Part shown: piece after piece, positions 26,290-33,554 of the stretch | How positions within the stretch are numbered: position 1 is the first letter of the stretch | Layout of the letters: the number at the start of each line of letters is the position of its first letter | Source of the DNA: Candidatus Kuenenia stuttgartensis | GTDB lineage: Bacteria; Planctomycetota; Planctomycetia; Pirellulales; UBA1268 | DNA: 35,413 bases | Assembly: GCA_945870505.1 (NCBI GenBank) | Contig: CAMBSN010000024.1 | Location: 1-35,413 of the forward strand | Direction of reading: 5' to 3' | Program-made: the position numbers and the translations under genes | Notes under the pieces: generated by a model | Seen by the model: only the letters and a program-made list of their open reading frames with translations | The model's database searches: none | Told to the model about the DNA's origin: nothing

Positions 26290-26552
26290 TTGACGGTCGT
26301 TTCGGGCGCATCCGCAGCCGGACGCTGGGAGAGCATGGCTGGCGAGTTGATCATGATGGAGAGGATCACCCCGGCGGCAAGCGCGGCGGCGAATGCCCAC
26401 CATGGCCAGCGAGCGGGAGGCGTGGGGGCATCCAGGGCGTCCTCCCCAGCCTCATCGCGTTCTTCCGCGATCCGCTCCGCCTCGAGTTTCCGCCATTCGG
26501 CATCGACGGCGTCTTCGGGATCGGTGGGAGCGGGTTGCGAGCTGATGACCAC
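26286..26552 (-). CDS. Small acidic single-pass membrane protein, unknown
   Basis: The 88-aa frame from GTG 26552 has an acidic, charged stretch (DPEDAVDAEWRKLEAERI) predicted helical, a Pro-rich turn, then one membrane span (WWAFAAALAAGVILSIMI) and a short tail. The frame stays open upstream into lgt, but that part (Cys-rich, no homology-like pattern) looks noncoding, so the 5' end is uncertain. Its stop overlaps the CDGSH start, suggesting it anchors or works with that protein. I know no family. Confidence 0.65.
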   Translation of the reverse strand: MVISSQPAPTDPEDAVDAEWRKLEAERIAEERDEAGEDALDAPTPPARWPWWAFAAALAAGVILSIMINSPAMLSQRPAADAPETTVK

Positions 26553-26653
26553 GAGTGGAGTTCCCGGAAATCTGCAGACCGTACACCCAACGCCAGCCGG
26601 CCGCGGAGCGTCCTCGGCGCACCCACTCAATGTCGCTGCCGAGGCAGCGGCCG

Positions 26654-27679
26654 TCAAAGGGTGTCGGTCGCAGGCCGTAGCGGCTGCCGTCCGATCCACC
26701 ACCAGAGCGCGGCCGCCAGCGCGAGAAGCACCAGTGACACGAGCTGCGAGATCGACAGCGGCGTGCCCAGTGCCGGCGATTCGTCAACGCGGACGATCTC
26801 GAGCAGGATCCGGGAGATCGGATGGAGGGTGAGCACCAGCGCGAACACCTCGCCGTCGCGGCGGGCCAGGGGCGTGTAGGCCACAGCAACCGCCGCCAAG
26901 ATGGCCGCGTCGAGGGCCGCGTAGAGCTGGGCTGGATGGAGCGGAAGGCTGCCGCCTGCTGCCGCAGGATACGCCGCCGCCGGAGTGGTGCCCTCGGGGA
27001 AGCGCACCGCCCAGGGCAGTTCGCACGGTCCGCCGAAGCAGCAGCCGTTGAGGAAGCAACCCACGCGGCCGATGGCCAACCCGAGGAGCATGCCGGGCAC
27101 CACGCAGTCGGCGATTCTGGCGAGGGGCAGTCTTCGGCGCGTGGCGAACCGCCAGGCCGCGAGCGCTGCCGTGGGAAGCGAGCCGAAGACTACGAGGCCA
27201 CCCCCCGCGATGTTGACGATCCGGGCGAGCGACTCGCCGAGGCTCGTGCCCGCTCCGAAGAACTGCTCGTGGTACTCGAGCACGTAGAACAGCCGCGCAC
27301 CGACCAAGCCCCAGAGGAAGACCTCGGTGCCGAGCGCGAGGATCGTGTCGGCGTCGAAGCCCATGCGCCGGCCCCGGATGACTGACAGCCATGTGCCCGC
27401 GGCGGCGGCGGCCAGCAGCATCACGCCGTAGCCGCGGATCGGCACGCCGATCCCGTCGTCGAGCGCCGGCAGCACCCACAGCAGCAACGCGGCGACGACG
27501 GCCAGCGGCAGTCCGAGCGACGTGATGGCCTGCGCGAGACCGTGACGCGAGGCAGCCCAGGCGAATCCCGCCCCGCCGATCACGGCCCAGACCGCCAGCG
27601 CGAGCCCCCAGCCGAACAGCGGCATGTGGGCCACACCGAGGTCGAGCGACGTCGGAATGTGAAACAGCGTCGACCGCAT
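26654..27679 (-). CDS. lgt: Prolipoprotein diacylglyceryl transferase
   Basis: The 341-aa polytopic enzyme transfers diacylglyceryl from phosphatidylglycerol to lipoprotein cysteines. The signature GRVGCFLNGCCFGGPC appears near residue 205, with GARLFYVLEYHEQF, GGLVVFGSLPTAA and HPAQLYAAL around it. It is longer than the common 270-300 aa because of an extended N-terminal membrane region. TGGAG is 6 nt before ATG 27679. It starts 10 nt after panC stops, so it is in the folK-panC operon. Confidence 0.96.
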   Translation of the reverse strand: MRSTLFHIPTSLDLGVAHMPLFGWGLALAVWAVIGGAGFAWAASRHGLAQAITSLGLPLAVVAALLLWVLPALDDGIGVPIRGYGVMLLAAAAAGTWLSVIRGRRMGFDADTILALGTEVFLWGLVGARLFYVLEYHEQFFGAGTSLGESLARIVNIAGGGLVVFGSLPTAALAAWRFATRRRLPLARIADCVVPGMLLGLAIGRVGCFLNGCCFGGPCELPWAVRFPEGTTPAAAYPAAAGGSLPLHPAQLYAALDAAILAAVAVAYTPLARRDGEVFALVLTLHPISRILLEIVRVDESPALGTPLSISQLVSLVLLALAAALWWWIGRQPLRPATDTL

Positions 27680-27689
27680 GCAACTCCAG

Positions 27690-28568
27690 TCAGCCGCGGG
27701 GTGGTAGCGAGTGGTTGTCGATCAGCCGCGTCGTGCCGAGCCGCCCGGCGATGATCGCGATGGCCTTGGCGACGGGGCTCGAGATCGGTTCGAGTGACTC
27801 GCGGTCAACGATCGCGGCGTAGTCGACGGCGACGCCCCGCGCCACAAGGTGGGTTCGCATTGCCCGTTCGATCGCCGCGATGTCGTCGCCGGCGAGCCAA
27901 GCCCGCTCGGCGAGCATGAGGCTCGCGTGGATCGCTGCGGCCCGCGACCGATCGTCGGCCGACAGGTAGGCGTTGCGGGAACTCATCGCGAGCCCGTCGG
28001 GTTCGCGGATCGTGGGGCAGACCGCGATCTCGATGGGCAGGCCGAGGTCGCGGACCATCCGCTTCACGACGAGCGTCTGCTGCCAGTCTTTGGCGCCGAA
28101 GTAGGCCACGTCGGCGGGGACCGCCTGGAACAGCCGGCAGACGACGGTCGCAACACCGGAGAAGTGCCCCGGTCGTAGTTCCCCCTCGAACCGGCGCGCC
28201 GGCCCATCGACGACGACCCGCGTGGCCCACCCGGGCGGGTAGATGGCATCGGCCGCGGGCGCGAAGATCCAGGTGACGCCGCGGCCTGCGACCGCGGCGA
28301 TGTCGGCGTCGAGGCTTCGTGGGTAGCGGGTGAAGTCCTCGCCGGGGCCGAACTGCGTCGGGTTCACGAAGATCGACACGACCACGTCGTCGCACTCCGC
28401 GGCGGCACGTTCCACGAGGCTCACGTGTCCGGCGTGCAATGCCCCCATGGTGGGCACGAAGCCGACGCGCCGGCCACGGTGGCGCGCTGCGAGCACGTCG
28501 CGGTGCATCCGCTGCGGATCGGCGATGGTCGTCGGCCCGCCGGCCTCGCCTCCACGAACAGTGGCCAT
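27690..28568 (-). CDS. panC: Pantoate-beta-alanine ligase (pantothenate synthetase)
   Basis: The 292-aa enzyme joins pantoate and beta-alanine with ATP, giving pantothenate for CoA. Motifs seen: FVPTMGALHAGHVSLV (HIGH-type ATP site), IFVNPTQFGPGEDFTRYPR, FSGVATVVCRLFQ, AYFGAKDWQQ and SSRNAYLS (KMSKS-equivalent). Its ATG overlaps the folK stop by one base (TGATG). Fully intact. Confidence 0.97.
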   Translation of the reverse strand: MATVRGGEAGGPTTIADPQRMHRDVLAARHRGRRVGFVPTMGALHAGHVSLVERAAAECDDVVVSIFVNPTQFGPGEDFTRYPRSLDADIAAVAGRGVTWIFAPAADAIYPPGWATRVVVDGPARRFEGELRPGHFSGVATVVCRLFQAVPADVAYFGAKDWQQTLVVKRMVRDLGLPIEIAVCPTIREPDGLAMSSRNAYLSADDRSRAAAIHASLMLAERAWLAGDDIAAIERAMRTHLVARGVAVDYAAIVDRESLEPISSPVAKAIAIIAGRLGTTRLIDNHSLPPRG

Positions 28569-29659
28569 CAGAGCATCGCCTCAACGGCCGCCGTCGATTC
28601 GAGCGCCGCCTGCGAGAGGTCGGAAGCAGCGATGGTGATCACCGCCTTCGGTGCCCGGTCGCCCGTTGACCGCAGTCGCCGCAGCAGGCGTTCCTGCAGG
28701 CGGAGGAGCGGCGCCACGCGGTCGCCCGAGCGGTCGCAGACGAGCGCTGCGGCCGCGAGGTCGGCGAACACGTCGGTGTGGTCGTGCGACCGGTGCGACC
28801 GGAATGCGATCCGTTCCTCAATCGCCGCGGAATCGGCGACGAGCATGATGACCACGCAGGGCGTGACGGATCGTGCCGCCACGGCAGCGGTGTCGGCACG
28901 GAGGTCGTCGAGTTCATCGGCGTCGAGTTCCTCGGCGGCCGCCGCCACGAGGCCGTCGCACCAGTAGTCGGCGATCGTGGCGACGCCCTCGTCGCGCCAG
29001 TGGTGGCGGTCGAGCGGCGCGGACCAGGCGGCGAGCGTCTGTCGCCAGCGGGCGAGCGACGCCCTCGGTCCACCGTCGGCCGTCGGCAGGGCCGCGGGGG
29101 CGTGGAGCGGCCGGCCCATCACCGCGTCTGCGACCACCGAGGCGACCTCGGAGGCGCCACTCCCGGGCACACCGACGACCGCGATGAGCGGATGCGGCTC
29201 CGAGATGTTGTTGAGCAGGTCGCGGACCGTGCAGGCTGTGGGCGGGAAGATGAGGTCGCCCGCGATCTCCGCTGCCGGCTCGAGCACGAACCTCCGCGTC
29301 GCCATGCGCGGATGCGGAATCGTCAGATCAGGGGTGTCGATCATCACGTCGTCGTAGAGCAGCAGATCGAGATCGATCGTTCGGGCTGCCCAGCGCTCGG
29401 TCCGCTCGCGATGGAGCGTCTTTTCAATGGCAGTGAGGATCTCAAGCACCTTGTGCGGCGGCAGATCGGTATCGATCAGGCAGACGCCGTTGAGGAAGGA
29501 CTGCTGGCCTGGCGGGCCGCCGACGGGGGCGGTCTCACGGTAGTGGCTCACAGCCCCGACACTGACGCCCGGCATGGATCGAAGCAGCTCGACGGCTCGA
29601 TCGAGTTGCTCCCTGCGGCGGCCACGATTGGAGCCGCATCCGATGAGGCATCGTGCCAT
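28568..29659 (-). CDS. folK: HPPK (FolK) fused to deoxynucleoside-kinase-like domain with defective P-loop
   Basis: The 363-aa product has two parts. Residues 1-155 are 6-hydroxymethyl-7,8-dihydropterin pyrophosphokinase: LIGCGSNRG, ETAPVGGPPGQQSFLN, and RTIDLDLLLYDD (R93, D96, D98 for Mg2+/ATP), ending IPHPRMATRRFVLEP. Residues about 156-363 look like a P-loop nucleoside kinase: AVVGVPGSGASEV matches Walker A except that the invariant lysine is Ala169 (codon 29153-29155). RCIVIMLVADSAAIEERI-like PCVVIMLVADSAAIEERIA resembles the later strand and LID entry of dNKs. The second domain's function is uncertain; it may be regulatory. ATG 29659 gives the family N-terminus; the upstream frame (to 29776) is low-complexity and not conserved-looking. 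Confidence 0.9.
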   Translation of the reverse strand: MARCLIGCGSNRGRRREQLDRAVELLRSMPGVSVGAVSHYRETAPVGGPPGQQSFLNGVCLIDTDLPPHKVLEILTAIEKTLHRERTERWAARTIDLDLLLYDDVMIDTPDLTIPHPRMATRRFVLEPAAEIAGDLIFPPTACTVRDLLNNISEPHPLIAVVGVPGSGASEVASVVADAVMGRPLHAPAALPTADGGPRASLARWRQTLAAWSAPLDRHHWRDEGVATIADYWCDGLVAAAAEELDADELDDLRADTAAVAARSVTPCVVIMLVADSAAIEERIAFRSHRSHDHTDVFADLAAAALVCDRSGDRVAPLLRLQERLLRRLRSTGDRAPKAVITIAASDLSQAALESTAAVEAML

Positions 29660-30242
29660 GGCGGCATTTCTCGTGACCTTCGGGCACCGCCGGATTCTAC
29701 CGCCCGGGCCAGGCCACCGTGCAAGCCGCGGCCCTGGCCCGGACCAACCCCTCGCCCAACGCTCGTCCCAGTTCAATCCAGCCCCAGTTCAAGCTCCTGG
29801 GAAACGTTCGCGATCTCAAGAACCGGGGGGGACATCCAGGCCACGACCAAGGTCGTCGACTGTCGATCCCTCAAGTCGTCGCCCCCCTGTTTCTCGAAAT
29901 GCGTGATCCTCGAACGTGCGGTGTCGGCGAGCCTCGCATACGAACCACGGACGAGTGTCTGTGGTGTGCGATCAGCAGGCCATGGCTTCTGCATGGCCCA
30001 CCGACGACCGACGTCGATGGCGTGATTCTGTGGAGGCAGCGCGAGTTGTCAAGCATGCGCTGACTCGTGTCAGCCACATGCCGCTTCTGCGGCGGAAAAC
30101 GACCGATTGACAAAAAACTTTTTTTCGGTCCGCACGTGCGGAGCTTGTCGCGCTGGCGTTGGAGCGAGACGCCGTGGCCGCGGTCGAGGTATGGTGTGCC
30201 GCACGGAGAAGCGCGACCTGCGCACGGCACGAGGGTTCGAGC
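29660..30242. other. 583-bp divergent gap without a convincing gene
   Basis: The gap between folK (-) and the CPBP gene (+) holds only short, unlikely frames. Visible structure: the palindrome ACGACCAAGGTCGT near 29843, a CCGC/GCGG hairpin near 30081, and a marked AT-rich patch of A6-C-T7 at 30112-30125 in otherwise GC-rich DNA, preceded by TTGACA (30107-30112). Promoters for both flanking genes should lie here. A 73-codon minus-strand frame (29994-29773) ends in a hydrophobic/acidic peptide; it is discussed under findings. Confidence 0.6.
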
Positions 30243-31082
30243 GTGTTTTCACGCGACGATTCGCACGAGCGGGATGATGTGGACGGTTCGTTGGACGAAC
30301 TGCTGGAGTCGCTCGCTGCCGATGGGAATGCCGGAGATGACGGGCCGGACGAGTCTGCCGACGGCGCTGACATCGGCGTTGAAACGGCTCCCCTCGTCGA
30401 GAGCTACTGGGAGGCGTCGCGGACGCCGCTGACGAGCCTTGTCTTCGCCCTGCCGCTGGTGCTGGCGTATGAGGGAGGCGTGCTGGCGCTGGGGCGTGGA
30501 TCACCGCGAAATGGGGCCGACGTGTGGCTGCGGCAGATCCTCGATGCGGCCGGTTTCGGCCAGTATTTCCTGCTCCCGACGCTCACGGTGATCGGGCTGC
30601 TCGCCTGGCACCACGTGGAGCACGTCGCCTGGAAGTTTCGGCCCGGTGTGCTCGTGGCGATGGCCTTGGAATGCGTCTTCTGGGCCGCGGCTCTGATCGG
30701 TATTGCCCGGCTCCAGGACCGGCTCTGGCCCCTTGCGGCAGGTGTGGCCGATGAGGGCCTGATCGCCCGGCTCGTGGCATTCTGCGGCGCCGGCCTCTAC
30801 GAGGAGGTGCTCTTTCGGCTGCTGCTCCTGCCGGCACTCGTGTGGTGCTTTGAGAGGCTCGGGTTCTCCGCGATTCCCGCCGCGTGCTGGGGGCTCGTGA
30901 CGTCGAGCCTGCTGTTCAGCGCGGCCCATTACGTCGGTCCCCTTGGCGACACCTTCGCCATCTACAGTTTCACATTTCGCTTCCTGGCGGGAATGTTCTT
31001 TGCATCGCTCTTCCTGGTCCGCGGCTTCGGGATCGCGGCAGGGACGCACGCCGTCTACGACATCCTCGTAGGCCTGTTGTAG
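30243..31082 (+). CDS. CPBP family intramembrane metalloprotease
   Basis: The 279-aa product has an acidic, disordered N-terminus (about 1-55: Asp/Glu/Ser-rich) and a membrane bundle (about 60-279). The CPBP motifs are EEVLFR (E187, E188, R192), SAAHYVGP (H229) and HAVYD (H269, D273), so the glutamate and histidine metal ligands are intact. The GTG at 30243 is preferred because GAGGG lies just upstream and the far-upstream TTG (30159) has no good SD. CPBP proteins are Rce1-like; in bacteria they are linked to bacteriocin immunity or prenyl-type processing, but the substrate here is not evident. It is separate from, and not a copy of, the CPBP domain of the NatB fusion. Confidence 0.88.
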   Translation: MFSRDDSHERDDVDGSLDELLESLAADGNAGDDGPDESADGADIGVETAPLVESYWEASRTPLTSLVFALPLVLAYEGGVLALGRGSPRNGADVWLRQILDAAGFGQYFLLPTLTVIGLLAWHHVEHVAWKFRPGVLVAMALECVFWAAALIGIARLQDRLWPLAAGVADEGLIARLVAFCGAGLYEEVLFRLLLLPALVWCFERLGFSAIPAACWGLVTSSLLFSAAHYVGPLGDTFAIYSFTFRFLAGMFFASLFLVRGFGIAAGTHAVYDILVGLL

Positions 31083-31120
31083 CCGCCGTGGGCCGTAAGT
31101 CGCAGGGTTATGCCGCAACG

Positions 31121-31149
31121 TGGTCGCCGAGGTGATGAATCTCTATAAT
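31121..31149 (+). promoter_or_regulatory. Promoter upstream of the DUF2617 gene
   Basis: A perfect TATAAT at 31144-31149 stands 17 nt after TGGTCG (31121-31126, 3/6 to TTGACA). Transcription would start near 31156, giving a leader of about 83 nt. The -10 box is unusual in this GC-rich sequence, but the -35 is weak. Confidence 0.5.
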
Positions 31150-31238
31150 CGCTCCACGAGGCGAGTGGAGATGCGTGGCCGGTGGCGGATGCCGGTGACA
31201 CGGGATCGCCGCCGGTAGTCCGTGCAGGAGTGACGAGC

Positions 31239-31778
31239 GTGATATCCCTGCGACCGAAGGTTGGCGAGTTGGTGTTTCAACTCTACGGCCGCGGCCTTCA
31301 TCCCGAACTCTTCGAGATCTGCTCGACGCGGTCGATTGATCGCGGAGGCTACACCGCGACGGTCTCGATCACGACCGCGGGCCATCTGGTGACCTGGCGG
31401 AAGGACGGGCTGACGCTCACCGAGGTCGCCACGAGCCTTTCCCAGCCGCTACCCCAGAAGCGGAGGCTGCTCTCCCACCGGATCGCCGGGGAGCGAAGCG
31501 ACCGGATGGAGTGCCGCGGGGGCGCCTCCTACGAGACCTGCTTTCAGTTGGAGACGGTTCAGCAGGAGGTTTTCTGGTCGTTTCAGCAAGAGCTCGTCGA
31601 GGCCGGCATGAAGCGGGGGCTCCTCCATCGGTTCGAGTCGGGCGGGCGGGTGGCCCTCGGCGCCGTCAGCTGGATCGACGTCGAAACCCGGCCTCGCAGC
31701 CTGATCATCCAGGCTTTTCACACGTTTCCCGACGACATGGCGATCGTAAAGAGCCAGTCGGTATTCGAGACACCGTGA
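31239..31778 (+). CDS. DUF2617 family protein
   Basis: The 179-aa product from GTG 31239 begins MISLRPKVGELVFQLYGR, followed by LHPELFEICSTRSIDRGGY and AGHLVTWRKDGLTLTEV, which I recognise as the DUF2617 signature of Planctomycetes. AGGAG is 8 nt before the GTG. ELVEAGMKRGLLHRF and SWIDVETRPRSLIIQAFHTFPDD occupy the second half. The known family has no assigned function; the fold appears mixed alpha/beta. Response regulator gene follows 43 nt later in the same direction. Confidence 0.85.
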   Translation: MISLRPKVGELVFQLYGRGLHPELFEICSTRSIDRGGYTATVSITTAGHLVTWRKDGLTLTEVATSLSQPLPQKRRLLSHRIAGERSDRMECRGGASYETCFQLETVQQEVFWSFQQELVEAGMKRGLLHRFESGGRVALGAVSWIDVETRPRSLIIQAFHTFPDDMAIVKSQSVFETP

Positions 31779-31821
31779 CCGGCCTTGCGGGTCTGGTCGC
31801 ACTCCGCGAGACTTGCCGCCC

Positions 31822-32301
31822 ATGCCCACTCGCAAGGCCGCACCCGCCGACAGTCAGGCCCGCATGCCCCGCGTGCTCATCGCCGACGACAACGAGCCCA
31901 ATCGCGAGCTCCTCGAGGTCTACCTGTCGGGGATTGGCTGCGAGATGGCCGCGGCCATCGACGGCGCCGACACGCTCGAAAAGGTGGCGTCGTTCAAGCC
32001 CGATGTGATTCTTCTCGACGTGATGATGCCGAAGCTTTCGGGCTTCGAAGTCTGTCAGCGGCTCAAATCGGATCCGGCGACGAGCCCGATCATGATCCTG
32101 ATGGTGACGGCCCTCGGCGAGCTCGGCGACATCGAGCGGGCGGTGGAAGCTGGCACCGACGACTTCCTCTCGAAGCCTGTCAATCGCGTGGAACTCGTCA
32201 AGCGGGTGGAGAACATGCTCAAGCTCCGCCATGTCTCCGACGAGCTTGAGCGGCTGCGGAGTTACATCCGCACGATGGACGACGACCAGCCGCCGCGGTG
32301 A
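31822..32301 (+). CDS. Single-domain response regulator (CheY-like receiver)
   Basis: The 159-aa product is one receiver domain with phosphoacceptor D66 (DVILLDVMMP), acidic pair D22-D23, T96 in MVTA and K118 in SKP. A short charged tail (about 135-159) follows, with no output domain. ATG 31822 was used; the ATG at 31864 would remove a 14-residue disordered leader and is also possible. No histidine kinase is nearby, so the input is unknown. It faces metF across three palindromes. Confidence 0.93.
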   Translation: MPTRKAAPADSQARMPRVLIADDNEPNRELLEVYLSGIGCEMAAAIDGADTLEKVASFKPDVILLDVMMPKLSGFEVCQRLKSDPATSPIMILMVTALGELGDIERAVEAGTDDFLSKPVNRVELVKRVENMLKLRHVSDELERLRSYIRTMDDDQPPR

Positions 32302-32314
32302 GGCACCGTCCGTA

Positions 32315-32411
32315 GCACAGGTTTTCAACCTGCGGTTGGCGCGACGCTGACTTGGCCTATGGTGCAGGTAGACAACCTGCACCTACGTAGCCGCAGGTTG
32401 GCAACCTGCGG
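32315..32411. repeat. Cluster of three 21-nt palindromes of the AGGTTnnnAACCT family
   Basis: Copies at 32315-32335 (loop TTC), 32362-32382 (GTGCAGGTA/AACCTGCAC, loop GAC, one mismatch) and 32391-32411 (CCGCAGGTT/AACCTGCGG, loop GGC, perfect). They sit in the gap between convergent genes, as in the 9.1-kb cluster. Confidence 0.88.
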
Positions 32412-32427
32412 TGCAGCTACTCGAGCG

Positions 32428-33309
32428 TCACGCCCCGGCCCGCTTCATGCCCACGTGGTCGAGCACGCGAATGGTCGCGGGCGACTTGTTGAGCACGTAG
32501 AAATGGATCCCGGGCACGCCGGCTGCGATCAACTCCTCGACCTGGCGTGCGGCGTAGGTCACACCCGCCTCGAACTGAGCCGCCTCGTCGTCACCGGCGG
32601 CCTCGAACGACTGCGTGAACGACTCCGGCAGCTGTGCTTTGCAGAGGCTGGCGATCCGGCGGACTTGGCTGTAGTTGGTGACGGGCATCACGCCGGGCAC
32701 GATTGGCTGGGTAATCCCGAGAGACGCGCAGCGGTCTCGAAAGCGGAAGAAGTCGGCGTTATCGTAGAAGAGCTGGGTCACCACCACGTCGCCGCCCGCG
32801 TCACACTTCCGCTTGAGGTTCTCCAGGTCGGCTTGGGCGCTGATCGCCTCCTGGTGCGTCTCGGGATACCCAGCCACGAGGATGCCGAACTCGGGAAACT
32901 CGCTGAGGATCAGCGCCACGAGTTCGGAGGCGTAGCGGAGGCCGCCATCGACTGGCCGGAATGCCGTCTCGCCCTTCGGCGGGTCGCCGCGGAGGGCGAC
33001 GATCGCCGCCACGCCGATCGCGAGAGACTCGCGGAGGTAGTCCCGGAGTTCGTCGATGGAGCTGCCCACGCAGGTGAGGTGGCTGGCCACCGGCAGGTCG
33101 TGGCGGGCGAGCACGCCCTTGAGCACGTCGAGCGTGGTGCCGCGAGTGGAACCACCCGCTCCGTAGGTGCACGTGATCATCGCCGGGTCGAACGCCATCA
33201 GTTCGTCGACGGTCCGCCACATGACGGCTTCCGACTCGGGCGTCTTGGGCGGGAAGAGTTCGAACGACAGTCCGAGCCGGCTGTCGGTGTAGGCGTCCTT
33301 GATAGACAC
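32428..33309 (-). CDS. metF: Methylenetetrahydrofolate reductase
   Basis: The 293-aa flavoprotein reduces 5,10-methylene-THF to 5-methyl-THF for methionine synthesis. Seen are FELFPPKTPESE, TCTYGAGGSTRGTT, SHLTCVGSSIDELRDYL, ALRGDPPKGE (FAD site), VVTQLFYDNADFFRFRDRC and PIVPGVMPVTNYSQVRRIA. The start is GTG 33309 with a poor SD; the frame begins well there (MSIKDAYTDSRLGLSFE). No SAM riboswitch was seen upstream. It links to the folK gene only functionally (folate). Confidence 0.97.
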   Translation of the reverse strand: MSIKDAYTDSRLGLSFELFPPKTPESEAVMWRTVDELMAFDPAMITCTYGAGGSTRGTTLDVLKGVLARHDLPVASHLTCVGSSIDELRDYLRESLAIGVAAIVALRGDPPKGETAFRPVDGGLRYASELVALILSEFPEFGILVAGYPETHQEAISAQADLENLKRKCDAGGDVVVTQLFYDNADFFRFRDRCASLGITQPIVPGVMPVTNYSQVRRIASLCKAQLPESFTQSFEAAGDDEAAQFEAGVTYAARQVEELIAAGVPGIHFYVLNKSPATIRVLDHVGMKRAGA

Positions 33310-33436
33310 TGGGATGCGATGCCTCGGGCCAATGGTGCGAGTGGAAACGACACCGGTATTCTAGCCGCGATCCCGGCGGCGGCTGGTATGGGAAGGCGGC
33401 GGGCCGTAGGCTCTCACGGATCGGTCGCCCTCGTAA

Positions 33437-33519
33437 GCCGGAGTGGCGAAATGGCAGACGCGGCGGACTCAAAATCCGTTGCCCGCAAGGGCGTGTGGGT
33501 TCAAGTCCCACCTCCGGCA
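33437..33519 (+). tRNA. tRNA-Leu (anticodon CAA)
   Basis: The 83-nt sequence folds as a class II tRNA: acceptor GCCGGAG/CTCCGGC, D-arm with GGC box, anticodon stem GCGGA/TCCGT with loop CTCAAAA (CAA reads UUG), a long variable arm (GCCC/GGGC), T-arm GTGGG-TTCAAGT-CCCAC and discriminator A. CCA is not encoded. No attachment-site duplication was seen. Confidence 0.96.
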
Positions 33520-33554
33520 TTCTAGCCCCAGTCGTCGAGTGACGTCGTTTGGCG

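Noticed and set aside
23064-26879. A 1271-codon open frame on the plus strand
   Set aside because: It is antisense to the RND, CDGSH and lgt genes, is rich in His/Arg/Gly/Glu and has no family-like pattern. Long antisense frames are common in GC-rich DNA.
30107-30135. TTGACA at 30107 as the promoter of the CPBP gene
   Set aside because: No reasonable -10 hexamer lies 16-18 nt downstream (sequence around 30130 is CCGCAC).
32302-33436. SAM riboswitch or T-box for metF
   Set aside because: The region upstream of 33309 shows no conserved riboswitch core that I can recognise.
33437-33519. tRNA-Leu as an attachment site for an integrated element
   Set aside because: No integrase or partial tRNA duplicate was found in the window.
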